28,013 bases of DNA from Pleurotus ostreatus/Saccharomyces cerevisiae fusant (lineage: Eukaryota > Opisthokonta): NCBI GenBank assembly GCA_024196135.1, contig JAMQCK010000332.1, positions 1 to 28,013 on the forward strand. The letters are read 5' to 3'. Below are positions 1-8,900 of this stretch, one piece after another (within the stretch, counting starts at the first letter, position 1; each line of letters opens with the position of its first letter). The position numbers were made by a program, and so were the translations under genes. The notes under the pieces were generated by a model that worked only from the letters and a program-made list of their open reading frames with translations, made no database searches and was not told the DNA's origin.

Positions 1-895
1 GAATCGACGGTCGATGGGGGTGGATTTGGCGCCGCCCGCGTACACGAACGCGTTCCCCTGAACCATCCTTCTGGCACAGGGACGTCTCCGACTCCCGGTA
101 TAGACTCGACGCTACGAAGGCTGTCCAGAGTAGATTGACTGAAGTACGCCGCTGTCGCCACGTTCAGCAAAACAATACACCGATGACTTCTAGCGCGAGG
201 CTCACTCAAGTGCCACTTCCGAGAAGTGCCGCGCTGACGATCTCGAGGTAGGGTGACGTGCTGTTAGGCGCGGTGAGCAGTGTAGCCGCCAGCACAGAGC
301 GGCAACGCACGACAGAATATGTCTGCTTGATCAACCTGTCCGCCGCCGCTGCCCCATGGTTTCCCGCGGGTGTGTACACGCTGCGCGAAGCATCAGAAAC
401 CAGAGCGACACCGTCACCAGGCGGAGGAGCGTACCGCATGAGATGCTGTGAGGATCCCGCGCGACCTTCCGTGACGACCTCCAGATCTTTCTGCTGGTAG
501 TAGAGGAATTCCTGTGTGCCCACGTCACAAACGCCCACAAAGAAGCAATATATCGCCTCACATCGCGAACACGACTCGGACCCCAGCTCAACCCATCTGT
601 CCTATTGCGAAGTCAGTTCCCAGTAAGTAGCCAGCGTGCAGAACACGCACCATCGTTCCATGCCCATTCCCGCGGTGTCAGCGCTTCTCTCCTCCCAGAC
701 GTATACGTTGCCGGAACATATTGCGCGCCGCTCCTCGGCGTCGAGGCGGTGGGTGATGAGGGGCAGAACGTGTCTGGCCACGGCGCTAAAGACTTGCAGG
801 GCGTCCTGCGTCGATCGGATCTTCGTGTTCACGACGGTCGGATGTTGCATTGTTGGTGTGTAGTCGTTGGCAGTAGATGGTACGAACGAGCTCAT
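1..895 (-). CDS. WOPR-box (Gti1/Pac2 family) transcriptional regulator, 3' part cut by window edge
   Basis: WOPR proteins are fungal DNA-binding regulators of morphology and nutrition switches (Wor1, Ryp1, Gti1, Pac2) and act in the nucleus. The exons I infer on the minus strand are 895-651, 601-562, 511-311, 260-206 and 151 to beyond base 1. All joins keep frame, with GT-AG introns of about 50 nt. The product (about 230 residues visible) begins MSSFVPSTAND. The first WOPR half runs from about residue 20 to 105: DALQVFSAV, ERRAICSGNVYVWEE, then RWTDGLSWGPSRVRDEFLYY across two introns. The second half has LIKQTYSV at about 155-162, then after splicing RKWHLTAYFSQSTLDSLRSV and a VPVPEGW motif. 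The C-terminal tail lies outside the window. Read without splicing, exon 3 appears to stop at base 206; the continuation after the intron at 261-310 shows that stop is not used. Family assignment is strong; the target genes are unknown. Confidence 0.88.
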
Positions 896-2951
896 GTCTG
901 AGCGAGCAAAAGGAGTCGAGACAGCAGCACAAGCAAGCACGTCGAGGGTAAAAGGCGAGCGTCGGCGTCAAAGGGAGAAAGGGGTGCTGGTGACAGCGCT
1001 CGCGTCCACCGGTCGAAGTGAAGGCTTATATTGAGATGAGGGGGGTAGCCGCATCAGCGAGCACGCGCGCCGAGTTAATAAGTATCACCTGGACAAAAAT
1101 ACTCAGCGCCCAGGGGCGTTGAGCGGAGGCTATCTGAGATTGAACAGCCTAAAACTTACCGAAAGCGTGCTACTGGCTGCACGGAGAATTGTAGGGTGCG
1201 CCGTGTACGGCATCGGCGTGGCAGCGGCGGCCATCCCGGGGGAGCGCATGGAAGGGGACCAGGATGACAGGGGATACGATGCGCGGGGAGGCGGCGAGCG
1301 TGTCCGCACCCTACTATATCCTGATTTGGTATCTTTTGAGTTTGTCAAGTGATCATCTCCGGTGACGTTTCTGAATACACCCCTAAATCATATCCCCACC
1401 TGCTCTTGTTCCCGTAAGCGCCGCCTGCGAGGTGCGTGCTTGTCGGTAGAACAGCATGCGTACAAGCGATTCCTATTCGTATGCCCACCCAGAAACGCAA
1501 CATCTGGTGACGGCGGCGGTGGGAGAAACAACGGGTATGCCACGGGCGATTCCAAGAAGGCCTGGGACCGTTGATTTGCGCCCCTGGGTTGAGGGTCCAA
1601 ACATCTCCGAAAGTCTAAATAGATTATCTTCGCGCCCAGAATGATTGGCTCGATATCGATGAAGCCGATTGCAAAGGATCGTGCGATGGCTCGATGGAAA
1701 CAATAACGACCCTTGTGGACTTGATTTGGCGTGGCAAAGAGGCCGGTTTGAATCGCGTCTCCTGTAGCGTGTGAGAAAACGAACAACAACGGAATCGCCG
1801 ACGTCAAAACCACCTACAAATGCTAGTATAGTTGCTTGGATACACACTGGATGCGCCGCCGATACAGCTTCCCAGGTGTACAGGCACATCCCGGGCATGT
1901 TCCACGGCTGGACCGGGGTCCGAGCGAGAGGAACCTCGGCAATTCTGATGAGAGACGAGATCTCAGCCTGGAAGTGAGCGAAGGCACGGTTTCTTCTCCC
2001 GCCATTCACCAAGAAAGTATTCAGAGGCCTGTCAGGTGGGTCGCAACTTGGTTGTCAATTGTACGTAGTCGAATCTTCGCGGGGTGCATTCGTAGCTAGC
2101 AAAGGCAAGATTAGAGCCGTCGGACTTCTGCGTTGTAATCCTGTATGCACGACGGGGGCCCATGGAGATGGGTGAGCTCAATCGTCTATTGATTCTAAGT
2201 GCGCACTCACCGATCAGCGGCGCACCAGCGGCCCTTCGCAAAAAGCGAAGCAACGTCAAAGCCGACTTGCTATTGCAAGTTGACGTGTTGCCTGTACACG
2301 TCTACCGACGCTTAACAGTCTTCGAGTGATATTGCGCCGAGTATTGAGTAGCGGGCCGGCTAGTAGAGAAGTCAGTTGCAGAATAGGATATCGCGTGGGG
2401 GACGAAAGACTCACCTGACGATGTCCGGAAGTCACCCTTGACTGCACAAAAATCAGCGGTCAAATCGGGGAGGACGCGCGAGTCCGTCGGACGCTACTTG
2501 GGAAGCACGTCGAACCACTTTCCAGTCGATAACGGTTAATCAGGCAGATACATCGACCTCGAGAAAGGTGTCGTCACGGTTATTAGGGTAGCAATGCCAT
2601 TCCACCTTTCCAAGTAACTCGCTAGCTCGCTGGCCCGGCAATTAGCGCTAGACGGTCTGTCAGTCAGAGAGACATATATGCCGGAACCTTAACCGCTTGA
2701 ATGTGGGTGGCATGCTGCAGGGTATTGCCGTCTCTTTCGGCCGCGGCGACGTCCCTGCGGCGCGCCGTGCGAAGGGGGGTGAACCAGAATGTCATTTCGC
2801 GGCCATCGAGGCGGTCAACTGAGGCAGTGGAAGACATACGAGCTCTCACGCTCATCCCGCTAGGCACACCAACAACGACGGCCCGAGATTACCCCAACGC
2901 CGCGCCTGAGAATGACCGGTTCGATGCTTGCAGCGCTCGGAGCCGCGCCAT
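896..2951. other. Gene-poor intergenic stretch
   Basis: About 2 kb between the WOPR start and the MUTYH stop. It holds several open frames (the longest at 1473-2012 and 1388-1813, minus), but none shows a recognisable domain, and I could not splice any into a family-like protein. The first 150 nt are the WOPR promoter. I see no terminal repeats, transposase motifs or tRNA. Long upstream regions are common for WOPR-type regulators, so much of this may be regulatory; that is inference. Confidence 0.5.
1025..1030 (-). promoter_or_regulatory. TATA-like box of the WOPR gene
   Basis: On the minus strand the sequence reads TATAAG about 130 nt upstream of the ATG at 895. Position and sequence fit a fungal core promoter, but the motif is short and could be chance. 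Confidence 0.35.
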
Positions 2952-5121
2952 TCAGCCTGACCAGATCAGACTCCAGATTTTCCCCACGCCTGTCCCGATG
3001 CTACGCGGTTGCGTTAAGCATTCCCAAATGTAGACACCGGTGACCACTCACTTCGCATCAGAAACCTTCGCGATTTCTGTCCACACGGCCGACGGGCCGT
3101 CTGCAGGCGCCGACGCGCTCGAGGCGGTGGCACCCTTCGCCTTGCCTTTGGCCTTCCCTTTCTTGTCTGGCTTCGGCGTCGCGCTGGGTCGGTCCGGGGA
3201 TGCGCGCGCAGCGAGAATAGGCGGGGAAGCGCCACCCTGTATAACGACATGCGTAACGCGATAGGTCTTTCTGACGTGAGAAAAGATGTGGAGGACGTCG
3301 CCCTTGGGGCGCGAGGAGACAACTCGAAGTTGATCATCAGAGCCTTCACCAGATTCCATAGGCAGCACGCCATCCTTGAAGTACGTGCTGAGAAGCTTCT
3401 TTGTATGGCCTTTGGCGCAAGCGTCCTCGGAGACGTTCTCGATGGTCGGAAATTCGTAGAGACCGGCAAGGAGGCCTGGAAAGCAACGAAAAATTGTACT
3501 TAGTCAGTGAGCTTAGGGACTGATAGCGAGGGGTAAGATACCATTTTCAGGTCGGCGGACAAGCATGATAAATCTTTGGTCCGGATCATGTCCCCGCCAC
3601 TCAATGACGTTGACGGCGTCGACTTCCTCTCGCGCCTTCTTGCGTTCTACACGCATGGGGTAAATCGTGACACTCGTGTCGTCTGGAAGTGGTTCGCATA
3701 ATTGACATAGGTCCTCTATGTCCCCAATACTTTTCTCCTGCAGAAGGATGAGCCTATGCACAGACGACCTCGTCGGGGACCTTACCTGATGACTGGCCCG
3801 CGTGTACGCCTTGCACCATGACGAGATAGGACAGCTCGCGCAGTTGGGGTCCTTAACCTTGCATACGGTACTTCCCAGCTCTATCAACGCCTGGTTGATA
3901 TCGCCGGCGTGCTGCGTGGGACCTTTGCTGAATGCAGACAGATGAGCTCTATACATCGAGGCGTACAAGCGCTGACGTACGCATCGATGCCCGGCTCCGG
4001 GGCCATAACCATCGCTTCCGCAGCTGTCCATAGCAAGTCCAGTGTCGCTTTGGCGTTGGGGTTCGCATGAAGCGCCAGGACGCGGCTCATCAGGCGGTGC
4101 ACATTCCCATCTAGCTAGGCGCGAAGTTCAGCGCCACGATCGCCCTGAAGAGGTGGACATGTACGTACCACGGGGACACGTTCACCATACGCGATAGAGC
4201 AAATTGCACCCGCGCTATAGCGACCGATACCAGGTATATTGGCTTGCATATCCTTCGCATTATCAGGTAGCTGACCACCGTACTCTTGAACGGCTTTTTG
4301 AGCGCCCTCGAGTAAGCGTTTGGCCCTCGAATAGTACCCTAAACCTTTCCAAAGAGCATTGACGTCGTCAATATTTGCTTTCGCCTGCCAAAAAGGGTCA
4401 ACACCATTCAAAAGCGCGGTCGATACGACATACCAAGTCGGCAAGAGTGGGGAACCTTTGCGTCGGTCCTCTATCAGCGAGCGGCGCGAGACAGAGCTCG
4501 GTGTACGTACTTTTCCATCCATCTATTGTAATACGCAATGACGGTGCTAACTTGCGTCTGCTGAAGCATGATTTCGGACACCCATACCTAGGCGGCAGAA
4601 CTTGCTCAGATACGTGCGGCCCAGTAAGATGATCTTCATACCTCGTACGCACGTTGCGCTCGCTCGTCGCGTGTAGCTTCTGGTCTGAAGGGCTTTCTCC
4701 AGGGCATACCGCGGGAGGTGCTGACGCCATCGTACCAGGCCAGAAGTGCCGCGCGCATGGGCGCGGGGTCGTCTAACCTGTGCATAGAGACGGAGTGCTG
4801 CACAGAGAGGGTGCGCGTCTCCGATTTGTCTTCAGAATCAACCTTGACCTTCTTGGTCCGCGTCTTTGGGGCGGCCTTCGCCTTGCGTTTGTTGAGCACT
4901 GGTTTGGATACATAGTCAGAGCTTGAGCTATTTCCGCCTTCGTATTCGGAGCAATCAGAGTCGGGGGGCCGCTTGCCCATTGGCGAAGAGCTCTTGGAAT
5001 GGGTGGCGGTCAGAAGAAATACGCGCGAGGTCAGGCGCGTGACCGTGACTGGAGATTTCCTACAGACACGTGGTTGGCGCACATGGGAGCGCGGGTTGTC
5101 ACGGTTCCACCTATTGCCCAT
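2952..5121 (-). CDS. MUTYH: Adenine DNA glycosylase (MutY/MUTYH), base excision repair
   Basis: It removes adenine mispaired with 8-oxoguanine in nucleus and mitochondria. The nine exons I infer are 5121-4642, 4587-4511, 4455-4434 (a 22-nt micro-exon), 4384-4169, 4114-3981, 3927-3786, 3737-3542, 3475-3052 and 3000-2952: 1740 nt, 579 aa. Motifs, numbered from the first ATG, are: [10 protein letters not shown] with catalytic Glu165; the helix-hairpin-helix [11 protein letters not shown] at about 243-253; and VLDGNVHRL with catalytic Asp267. Iron-sulphur cysteines are 332, 339, 342 and 348 (C-X6-C-X2-C-X5-C). A NUDIX-like 8-oxoG recognition domain ([11 protein letters not shown]) follows, then a low-complexity Lys/Ala/Pro insert. 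The tail [11 protein letters not shown] appears only if the last intron (3001-3051) is removed. Two start codons are possible: 5121 adds an Arg/Ser/Thr-rich 47-residue leader, and 4980 (MGKRPP) gives 532 aa. The asparagine-aspartate region at about residue 300 rests on a less certain splice. Confidence 0.95.
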
Positions 5122-5322
5122 AGTGGAGTCTGCTTGAGCGGCTCCATAGGAACCATAGATCTGTGAGTGTCTATACGTCTAGCCAAGCCCAGTATTTTTA
5201 CTAATGTCGTCGCAGCTTTTCTGTCAAAGCTCCAATATCATCCAAACCGACTTGAGGTTCGGGATCGCGCTTGCATCAAGCGAGGGAAGACCTGCGGAGC
5301 ACGAAGAGGTACACCAGAAGAA
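5122..5322. promoter_or_regulatory. Shared divergent promoter of MUTYH and the F-box gene
   Basis: About 200 bp separate the two opposite start codons, so both core promoters must lie here or overlap the neighbouring 5' ends. I see no convincing TATA box, which fits a housekeeping repair gene. In-frame sequence upstream of 5323 is open back to about 5167 but has no ATG. Confidence 0.5.
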
Positions 5323-6816
5323 ATGCCTGCCTCATCTATCAGCTCGTCTGCCCTCATCAACACCCTGCCGACGGAACTCTTACGACCAATCCTTCTCTAC
5401 GCTTGTTCCGACGAACCCTTAATCCTCCCCCCTACGGGCGACGCGTACCCTCCTGATCACTCACTCAGCCACTTGCGTCCTCCTGCGCTTGCAATCAGCT
5501 GGGTCTGCCGCCTCTGGGCCGACATTGCCGTCCTCGATACTGAGTTCTGGACGCCACCTATCCTCATAGATTTCTTCAGGTTCGACTTGGACGCCGAGGG
5601 GTACTACACAACCGACGTTTCCGTACAGAGAATGCTGCAAAGAAGGGAGGATCTGATTTCGCGGTCTCTATCCCTCCTGCAGTGCTACCTCACGCGATCG
5701 AAGTCAGCTCCCCTGCGCGTCGAGCTGCAGGCCCTACTGCACCAGGAAGAATGCTGGGAGGAGATCGTCGGGAAGGTTGTGCGCTTGGTCTTCACCACGT
5801 TCGCTCGGTGGAAGACGTGCGTGCTGCCTGCCTTTCTCGTCCATATCATCCCCGAGCTCGCCCCTGGCATCGTACCCGGGTTCCTCGAGCACGCGGAAGT
5901 CGAACGCACCTGGTACGACATCAGCGTGGAAGGCTTCAGCAACGCGCCCCGCTTGCACAGCTGGACGGGTCCGGTCACGAACTCCGCGGGCACGCTGCCA
6001 TGGGCGCAGCTCACCGACCTGCGTGTGCACGACTTCACGTCGATGGTCACTGTCACCAGTGTCCTCGCGAGCTGCCGTCGGCTGGTCACCCTCGAGGTCT
6101 GCGTCGGGCAGCAGGGGAACGAGCCGGGAGGCCCCGTCCACGAGTTCCCGTGCTTGGAGGACGCGACGTTCGTGATGGATTCCCCGCAGGTCCTCGTCCA
6201 CCTCCTGTCGAGTTTCACTCTACCGAGGCTGCGGCGCCTGAGCCTCCACGGCGTCGGGCCCACCGGGCGTCGGACGTTCTTGGAGGAAGCCTACGGACGA
6301 CTCCGGCTAGACGCGTGGCCAATGCATGAGTTCGACGCTTTCCTGGCTCGTTCGCAATGCACCGTCACCGCGCTCAAGATGAGGACCATCATCGTGCCCA
6401 CCGACGACTTTCTCGGCGTGCTGGAGCGGCTCCCGTCCATCTCGGACTTCGTCCTGGAGGAAGAGTCGTCGGTGCGGGAGGATGTGCTGGGCATGATTCC
6501 TGGGTCGTCCGTCACCGACGACCTCTTGCGTCGCATGACGGCTGAGGAGGGAGGCCAGCCCACCCTGCTGCCGTGTCTGACGAGGTGGACGATCAAAGGG
6601 ATTGTACACTTCAGCCACCAGGCGCTCGTCGACATGGTCAAGTCGCGGACTCGGCCACGCCTGGAGTTCCTCTCGATAAATGCTGCAAATGGGTCGGTAC
6701 CGGACGAGATGGATGAGTCGACCAGATCGTCACTGAGGGCAGCAATGGCGGAGGATGGGTTCCTGGAATTCGAGTGCAAAACTCCAAGGTTGCGGGCATT
6801 CCGTCGTGGAGGGTAG
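5323..6816 (+). CDS. F-box protein with diverged leucine-rich C-terminal part
   Basis: A single-exon frame of 497 aa from the first in-frame ATG (MPASSISSS). Residues about 11-65 form an F-box of the Agaricomycete type. INTLPTELLRPILLYAC is followed by a variable loop, then ALAISWVCRLWADIA and LDTEFWTPP. F-box proteins recruit targets to SCF ubiquitin ligases through Skp1. The remainder shows regularly spaced leucine-rich stretches (LTDLRVHDF, LPRLRRLSLHGVG, ITALKM-like) typical of the degenerate LRR tails in these proteins. It has no transmembrane segment. Basidiomycetes carry large, fast-evolving F-box families, so a specific substrate cannot be named. Codon use is strongly GC-rich at third positions, like the other genes here. 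Confidence 0.85.
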   Translation: MPASSISSSALINTLPTELLRPILLYACSDEPLILPPTGDAYPPDHSLSHLRPPALAISWVCRLWADIAVLDTEFWTPPILIDFFRFDLDAEGYYTTDVSVQRMLQRREDLISRSLSLLQCYLTRSKSAPLRVELQALLHQEECWEEIVGKVVRLVFTTFARWKTCVLPAFLVHIIPELAPGIVPGFLEHAEVERTWYDISVEGFSNAPRLHSWTGPVTNSAGTLPWAQLTDLRVHDFTSMVTVTSVLASCRRLVTLEVCVGQQGNEPGGPVHEFPCLEDATFVMDSPQVLVHLLSSFTLPRLRRLSLHGVGPTGRRTFLEEAYGRLRLDAWPMHEFDAFLARSQCTVTALKMRTIIVPTDDFLGVLERLPSISDFVLEEESSVREDVLGMIPGSSVTDDLLRRMTAEEGGQPTLLPCLTRWTIKGIVHFSHQALVDMVKSRTRPRLEFLSINAANGSVPDEMDESTRSSLRAAMAEDGFLEFECKTPRLRAFRRGG

Positions 6817-7092
6817 TCGGATGGGGAGGAGGAATACAGTTGGAGGTTATTGTGGCTCGTTTGCACTGCTGAGATAGGACATAAGACGCCACCCACAATC
6901 TGCAATGCTTCCCAGACCTCGCAATCCGAGATCCGTCGTTCGTGTGCTTTGCCTGTGATGGCTATATGATGCCACACCGGCATTTGCGCATGAATAGTCG
7001 TCAGGGTTCGAGTACAACAAATTGTGGTTTGCATCGCCTACCCCGTCCCTACACACCCACTAACTTCTCGCCTGTCGCACGACCACCTCCCC

Positions 7093-8274
7093 TCAAGCCG
7101 CCACCTCAAACCACTCATTCACCCACATGTACCTCGAAAACGCGACGTACAGCCAGCGGAACCATACCATCTGGCTTTTGTGGCGCAACATGGCGCGCAC
7201 AGCCGTCTTGTACTCTGCCCAGCCAGAGATGAAGGCGGGGATGACGGGGGCGGAAGGCGTACGGGTAGGGTTGGAGTCGATGTCTTTTGCGGTGGTGTCA
7301 TCGTTGGTAGCTGAGCTTGTGTCGACGCCCGCTTTAGAGAGGTCTTCGCTGGCCTTGTCGCCTCCGATGTATCGAGCGAAGGCGTCCGAAAGTGCGTCCA
7401 ATGTCGCCATCGCTGCGAGGTCGAACCTGGCTTGCAGTGATGCAATGACGCCGAGGTACTTTGAGGCCAAGGGGACGGTGACGAGGGTGAAGAAGCGTGG
7501 GTGGGTGGCAAGGGTGGTCGGAAAGGCGTCGAGATCGTCCGAGTCAGCGGAGGAGAGAAGTGTGCGGATGCCCTCGCGGATAGAGCGGTGATTGGGGTGT
7601 TGGGAAACGCCTTCGCGGTCGAAGGTGAGGAACTGGGGTAGAAATCCAATGAATGAGTGCATGGGGTGAGAGAGTAAGGGGATAGAAAAAGCATAGATAG
7701 ATGGGGCCGGCGGATGGGTGTAAATTGCTTACGGTAGTGATAGCGCTTTCTGCCACGTAGGGGAGCACTGTTCGTGCGATCACGTCTGCATCCCAGATCG
7801 CAGTGAAGTTATCTTGAAGAGCACTGGGGAAAGACATAAAGATAAGACCAGAAAGGTTATATGGCGACATACGGATCATCCAGCACCCATCGCCTCTTCT
7901 CTGGTACTCCCAGCGCGTCAAGGCTCTCGCCGAATTCGCGTCGCCGTACGTCCCCCAAGCCGTCAGCATTCCCCACGGAAAGGCAGAGAGAGTATACAGA
8001 CACGTCCTTGCAAGAGAGTCAGTCCTATATTTCGATAATATCGCACGCTTGCACGCACCTTCGCCGCCAGCGCAAGTAGTGTGGGCGCGAAGAACATGGC
8101 CTCGTCGTCTGGGTGCGCGGTCACGAGCAGGACACGCGCGTCGCCAGCGCCATCGGTGTCGTACAGCGCATCGGGGTTCAGTTCCGCCGGGCCTGAGAGG
8201 GCGCGGAAGAGGAGCGCAACGACGAGGACGATGAGGGACGCGCTTCGGAACGACAACATGAGCGCGTCTGGCAC
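7093..8274 (-). CDS. GPI12: N-acetylglucosaminyl-phosphatidylinositol de-N-acetylase (PIG-L/GPI12)
   Basis: This enzyme catalyses the second step of GPI-anchor synthesis, deacetylating GlcNAc-PI at the ER membrane. The exons I infer are 8274-8059, 8006-7873, 7823-7733 and 7632-7093: 981 nt, 326 aa (321 aa if the internal ATG at 8259, MLSFRS, is used). The N-terminus has a hydrophobic signal anchor (about residues 11-24). It is followed by the zinc-binding motif AHPDDE at 53-58 within ARVLLVTAHPDDEAMF, and after splicing by LCLSVGNADGLG. Exon 4 opens FLTFDREGVSQHPNH, the second metal/catalytic histidine motif of the family. The C-terminus carries the aromatic segment FRWLYVAFSRYMWVN, usual in GPI12 proteins. 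Between the two is a hydrophilic Thr/Asp/Pro-rich insert (about residues 250-285) that I do not associate with other members. Confidence 0.93.
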
Positions 8275-8373
8275 GCTCTTCAGGGGCTACTCCGGCATGT
8301 CGGCCCGAGGAAAGCGGATCAGATGCGCCGTGTGCGTGGGAAATCCATCTTGGGCGCGCCCGCCATGTCGGAA

Positions 8374-8812
8374 TCAGTCCGGGATTGAGAAATATTCGCC
8401 AGCGACTGGAGCCCGCCGTTTTCGACCCCGAAGAAACATCCTTAGCAGGAAAATTACAGTGTTTATGACTCTTGAAGCTTTGAAGCTGAGAGACGCGCCC
8501 ACGGAGGCAGCCCTGAATTGAGGGTGGGTGGAGTTGATTGACCTCGAGCTTGCCTCAAACGCTTGGGCGGTGGTGAGGAAGTCCAAAGTGGTACCATCAA
8601 ACACCAGATCCTTACGTTTCCAACAACAACATAAAAGCAGGACGAAGAAACCGACGCACGGTTGCATCCTTCATCTCCTCCCTCTCGATCCCTGCGCTTT
8701 CCGCCCAATCGCCTGTCTCGAGGTCGAACGTTTCCCGCGTGTTCCTGGCCCTGCGGGCACCCACTCTGCAGTATCCCACTCCGAGAAACGTGACCGCGTC
8801 CTTCACACTCAT
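8374..8812 (-). CDS. Small two-exon protein of unknown function
   Basis: Not recognised. Exons 8812-8616 and 8512-8374 join in frame across an intron with a GTAAGG donor and TTCAG acceptor, giving 111 aa. The first exon (MSVKDAVTFLGVGYC, then DLETGDWAESAG and MKDATVRRFLRPAFMLLLE) looks like real coding sequence in composition. The second is basic and weakly hydrophobic (INTVIFLLRMFLRGRKRR), possibly a tail anchor. The stop lies 100 bp upstream of the GPI12 start on the same strand. The start codon is only about 90 bp from the divergent GH92 ATG. The intron (103 nt) is longer than most here, so the 3' exon is the less certain part. Confidence 0.42.
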
Positions 8813-8900
8813 TTATAGCCGCTACTCTGCGCACGGTTCTTGTCCTGCGTTGCCACTGCTGCTGCCCTTATCGCGCGTCTGTTGACCCTCTGCGACCGCG

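Noticed and set aside
206..310. Apparent C-terminus of the WOPR protein ending at base 206
   Set aside because: The sequence after LIKQTYSV in this frame is unlike the family. Removing the 50-nt intron at 261-310 gives the expected HVTLP...RKWHL continuation.
1388..2012. Two overlapping minus-strand open frames (141 and 179 codons)
   Set aside because: They lie in different frames with no motifs, and no splice path to a known family was found.
2664..2867. 67-codon minus-strand frame downstream of MUTYH
   Set aside because: It has a few protein-like stretches but no domain. MUTYH ends at 2952 after the last splice, so this is not its C-terminus.
3014..3051. MUTYH ending with the TGA at 3048-3050
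   Set aside because: A GTGAGT donor overlaps that stop, and splicing to 3000 restores a family-like [11 protein letters not shown] tail.
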